Shown here: one piece after another, positions 6,428-8,069 of the stretch
Layout of the letters: every line of letters begins with the position of its first letter
Numbering within the stretch: the stretch's first letter is position 1
Assembly (NCBI GenBank): GCA_031285815.1
Contig: JAITVM010000308.1
Location: 1 to 8,069, forward strand
Reading direction: 5' to 3'
Source: Clostridiales bacterium
GTDB lineage: Bacteria > Bacillota > Clostridia > Lachnospirales > JAITVM01
Length of the DNA: 8,069 nucleotides
The notes under the pieces: model-generated
Told to the model about the DNA's origin: nothing
What the model saw: only the letters and a program-made list of their open reading frames with translations
Databases searched by the model: none
Program-made: the position numbers and the translations under genes

Positions 6428-7879
6428 TTAAACAATAATATTCAGTTTCTCGACTTGTTCATCTTCAGGCCCTGTAAGTAAACAGCCTTTTGCTTTTGAA
6501 TATTCTATATATTCAATAATGTCTTTTGTTATACGTTCACCGGGTGCCAAAATCGGTATCCCCGGCGGGTAGCACATTACAAATTCGCCGCATATTAGGC
6601 CGGTAGCCTTTTCTAGGCTGACTTGCTCTTTGTTAGAATAAAATGCGTCTTGTGGCGGCAATTCCACTTTAGGCGAAATATATTCATGCCTTAACATACC
6701 GCTTTTATCTTTTTGATATATGCGCTTTATCTCAGATAGCGCCCCAACCAGCCTTTCTATGCCCTTATAGCTGTCGCCAATAGAAATATAGGCCAAGATA
6801 TTGCCTAAATCGCCAAATTCTATTTGTATATCATACTCGTCCCTAAGCAAATCATAAACTTCGATCCCCGCAAGCCCAATATCAAATGTATTCACCGAGA
6901 GCTTAGTCCTATCAAAATCAAAAACACTGGACCCATTTATAATTTCTTTTGAATACGCATAGTAGCCGCCTATAGAATTAATTTCCTCCCGCGCATACTC
7001 TGTCATCTCCAAAACCTTTTCAAAAATCGGCTTGCCTTCAAGCGCTAATTTTTTCCTCGATATATCTAGGCTAGACATAAGCAGGTATGACCCGCTTGTA
7101 GTTTGTATTAAATTTATTATCTGCCTAACATAGTCTTTATTTACATCGCCAACCAATAAAAAAGATGATTGTGTTAAAGAGCCGCCGGATTTATGCATAC
7201 TTACAGAAGCGAAATCCGCACCGGCCCGCATGGCTGGGGTTGGCAAATTATCCCCAAAATAAAAATGTGTGCCATGGGCCTCATCCGCCAGTACTTTCAT
7301 ATTATATTTATGCGCAAGCGATACAATACCGGGCAAATATGAACACACGCCATAATAAGTTGGGTTATTGATTAAAACAGCCTTTGCGCCCGGGTTGGCT
7401 TTAACGGCTTTTTCTATTTCTGAAAGCCTCATGCCTAGCGAAATACCTAAGCGCTCATTTGTTTCCGGGTTCACATAAACAGGTTCCGCGCCGGTCAAAA
7501 TAAGGGCATTGATGGCTGAGCGGTGTACATTTCGCGGCAGTATAATCTTGTCGCCACGTTTGCATACAGACATTATCATTGCCTGTACAGAAGATGTTGT
7601 GCCGCCTACCATAAAAAAAGCGTATTTTGCCCCAAAAGCTTCGGCCGCCAATATTTCCGCTTCCTTAATTACCGAACTCGGGTGGCAGAGGTTATCTAAA
7701 GGCTTCATTGAATTAACATCAATGCCCATAGCCTGCTCGCCTAAAAATTTAGTCAGCTCTTTATTCCCGCGCCCACGTTTGTGCCCCGGTACATCAAACG
7801 GCACAACCCTCATAGATTTTAATTCATCCAGCGCTTCTTTAATTGGCGCCCTTTTTTGCCTGCCCTTTAAATCCCTCAA
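6428..7879 (-). CDS. speA: arginine decarboxylase, PLP fold type I (Orn/Lys/Arg decarboxylase family)
   Basis: This cytosolic PLP enzyme is expected to convert arginine to agmatine, the first step of the operon's pathway. It has about 483-487 residues, close to Bacillus subtilis SpeA, which it resembles throughout. Motifs (numbered from the GTG) include VPGHKRGRG (34-42), PLDNLCHP (64-71), GGTTSS (96-101), LPRNVHRS (118-125), NPTYYG (176-181), ADEAHGTH (202-209) and the PLP lysine K234 in SMHKSGGSLTQSS. The C-terminal domain has DAFYSNKEQVSLEKATG and FVMCYPPGIPILAPGE. Two starts compete. GTG 7891 has no ribosome site, whereas TTG 7879 is preceded by AAAGGTGGT with a 7-base spacer, so TTG is chosen. 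Substrate choice (arginine versus lysine or ornithine) is inferred from the linked agmatinase. It is the first gene of the recognisable operon. Confidence 0.92.
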   Translation of the reverse strand: MRDLKGRQKRAPIKEALDELKSMRVVPFDVPGHKRGRGNKELTKFLGEQAMGIDVNSMKPLDNLCHPSSVIKEAEILAAEAFGAKYAFFMVGGTTSSVQAMIMSVCKRGDKIILPRNVHRSAINALILTGAEPVYVNPETNERLGISLGMRLSEIEKAVKANPGAKAVLINNPTYYGVCSYLPGIVSLAHKYNMKVLADEAHGTHFYFGDNLPTPAMRAGADFASVSMHKSGGSLTQSSFLLVGDVNKDYVRQIINLIQTTSGSYLLMSSLDISRKKLALEGKPIFEKVLEMTEYAREEINSIGGYYAYSKEIINGSSVFDFDRTKLSVNTFDIGLAGIEVYDLLRDEYDIQIEFGDLGNILAYISIGDSYKGIERLVGALSEIKRIYQKDKSGMLRHEYISPKVELPPQDAFYSNKEQVSLEKATGLICGEFVMCYPPGIPILAPGERITKDIIEYIEYSKAKGCLLTGPEDEQVEKLNIIV

Positions 7880-7886
7880 ATAAAAA

Positions 7887-7895
7887 ACCACCTTT
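7887..7895 (-). promoter_or_regulatory. ribosome binding site favouring the TTG start of speA
   Basis: Minus-strand AAAGGTGGT matches the ideal AAAGGAGGT at eight of nine bases and lies 7 bases before TTG 7879. It overlaps the competing GTG codon at 7891, which itself is preceded only by AATAAAG. Confidence 0.5.
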
Positions 7896-7923
7896 ATTTA
7901 TATAGTGATTCCAAATTCAATAA

Positions 7924-8069
7924 TTAAGCATATATATTTGTGCCACTAAAAATCTCAATCATTTCCTGCCTTAAATTAGTCGTGATAGTAAGGCGGGTTT
8001 TCGGTGGGAGTTCATAAACATCACTGTTAAAGAGATAATTCTGTAGCTGCAATTCTTTAATCATCATTT
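7924..8069 (-). CDS. unidentified reading frame, cut by the right window edge
   Basis: A minus-strand frame is open from the right edge to TAA at 7924-7926. At least 47 codons are visible, starting with adjacent ATG codons at 8067 and 8064. The product begins MMIKELQLQNYLFNSDVYE, continues with a PPKTRLTITTN stretch and ends SGTNIYA. It is polar, with no membrane segment and no motif I recognise. It could be the C-terminus of a larger upstream gene, a complete small protein, or a leader peptide ahead of speA; the missing sequence upstream decides. It ends 32 bases before the speA GTG codon (44 before the TTG), on the same strand. Codon use looks ordinary for the window, but an open frame this short can occur by chance. 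Confidence 0.4.
   Translation of the reverse strand, partial: MMIKELQLQNYLFNSDVYELPPKTRLTITTNLRQEMIEIFSGTNIYA
7931..7958 (-). promoter_or_regulatory. candidate vegetative promoter for the polyamine operon
   Basis: On the minus strand TTGAGA (7953-7958) is separated by 16 bases from TATATA (7931-7936), a reasonable match to a housekeeping -35/-10 pair. It overlaps the last codons of the short upstream reading frame and would start transcription about 40 bases before speA. The surrounding DNA is AT-rich, so chance matches are likely. Confidence 0.3.

Noticed and set aside
7509..7883. Plus-strand 124-residue frame opposite speA
   Set aside because: It lies wholly antisense to a well-conserved decarboxylase domain and shows no family motif; it is a shadow of speA codon structure.
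7880..7923. Riboswitch or attenuator ahead of speA
   Set aside because: The gap is only 32-44 bases, AT-rich, with no stable stem or known aptamer motif visible.

Overview
The window looks like chromosomal DNA from a low-to-moderate GC Gram-positive bacterium, most likely Bacillota and probably Clostridia. The clues are strong AGGAGG-type ribosome sites, TTG starts, a SpeA of the Bacillus/Clostridium fold-I type, and a substrate-binding protein with a clostridial-style sequence. This placement is an inference from protein resemblance; no rRNA or marker gene was available to test it.

Left part (1-1361), plus strand. The window opens inside a family-3 ABC-transporter solute-binding protein (1-786) whose signal peptide lies off the left edge. 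It appears to lack both residues that normally hold an alpha-amino acid. An AT-rich intergenic stretch follows, with a candidate terminator, a small inverted repeat and a tentative promoter. Next is a small gene with an excellent ribosome site (999-1214), encoding a 71-residue Gly/Tyr/Cys-rich protein built around six CGxx repeats. An inverted repeat at 1299-1330 separates this convergent side from the rest.

Right part (1362-7891), minus strand. A tightly packed polyamine operon reads right to left: speA (arginine decarboxylase), speE (aminopropyltransferase), speB (agmatinase), a carboxy(nor)spermidine dehydrogenase, nspC (carboxy(nor)spermidine decarboxylase) and finally the ribosome-assembly GTPase gene era. 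Gaps are 1-73 bp. The predicted flow is arginine to agmatine (SpeA) to putrescine and urea (SpeB). Putrescine plus aspartate semialdehyde then gives carboxyspermidine (dehydrogenase), which NspC decarboxylates to spermidine. SpeE offers a second route that needs decarboxylated S-adenosylmethionine, yet no speD is visible here. An AT-rich gap and the 3' end of an unidentified short reading frame (7924-8069) lie upstream of speA.

The most notable points are two alternative spermidine routes in one operon with no speD in view, era as the last gene of a polyamine operon, the keratin-associated-protein-like small protein, the altered ligand pocket of the binding protein, and a terminator-like hairpin pointing antisense inside the operon.
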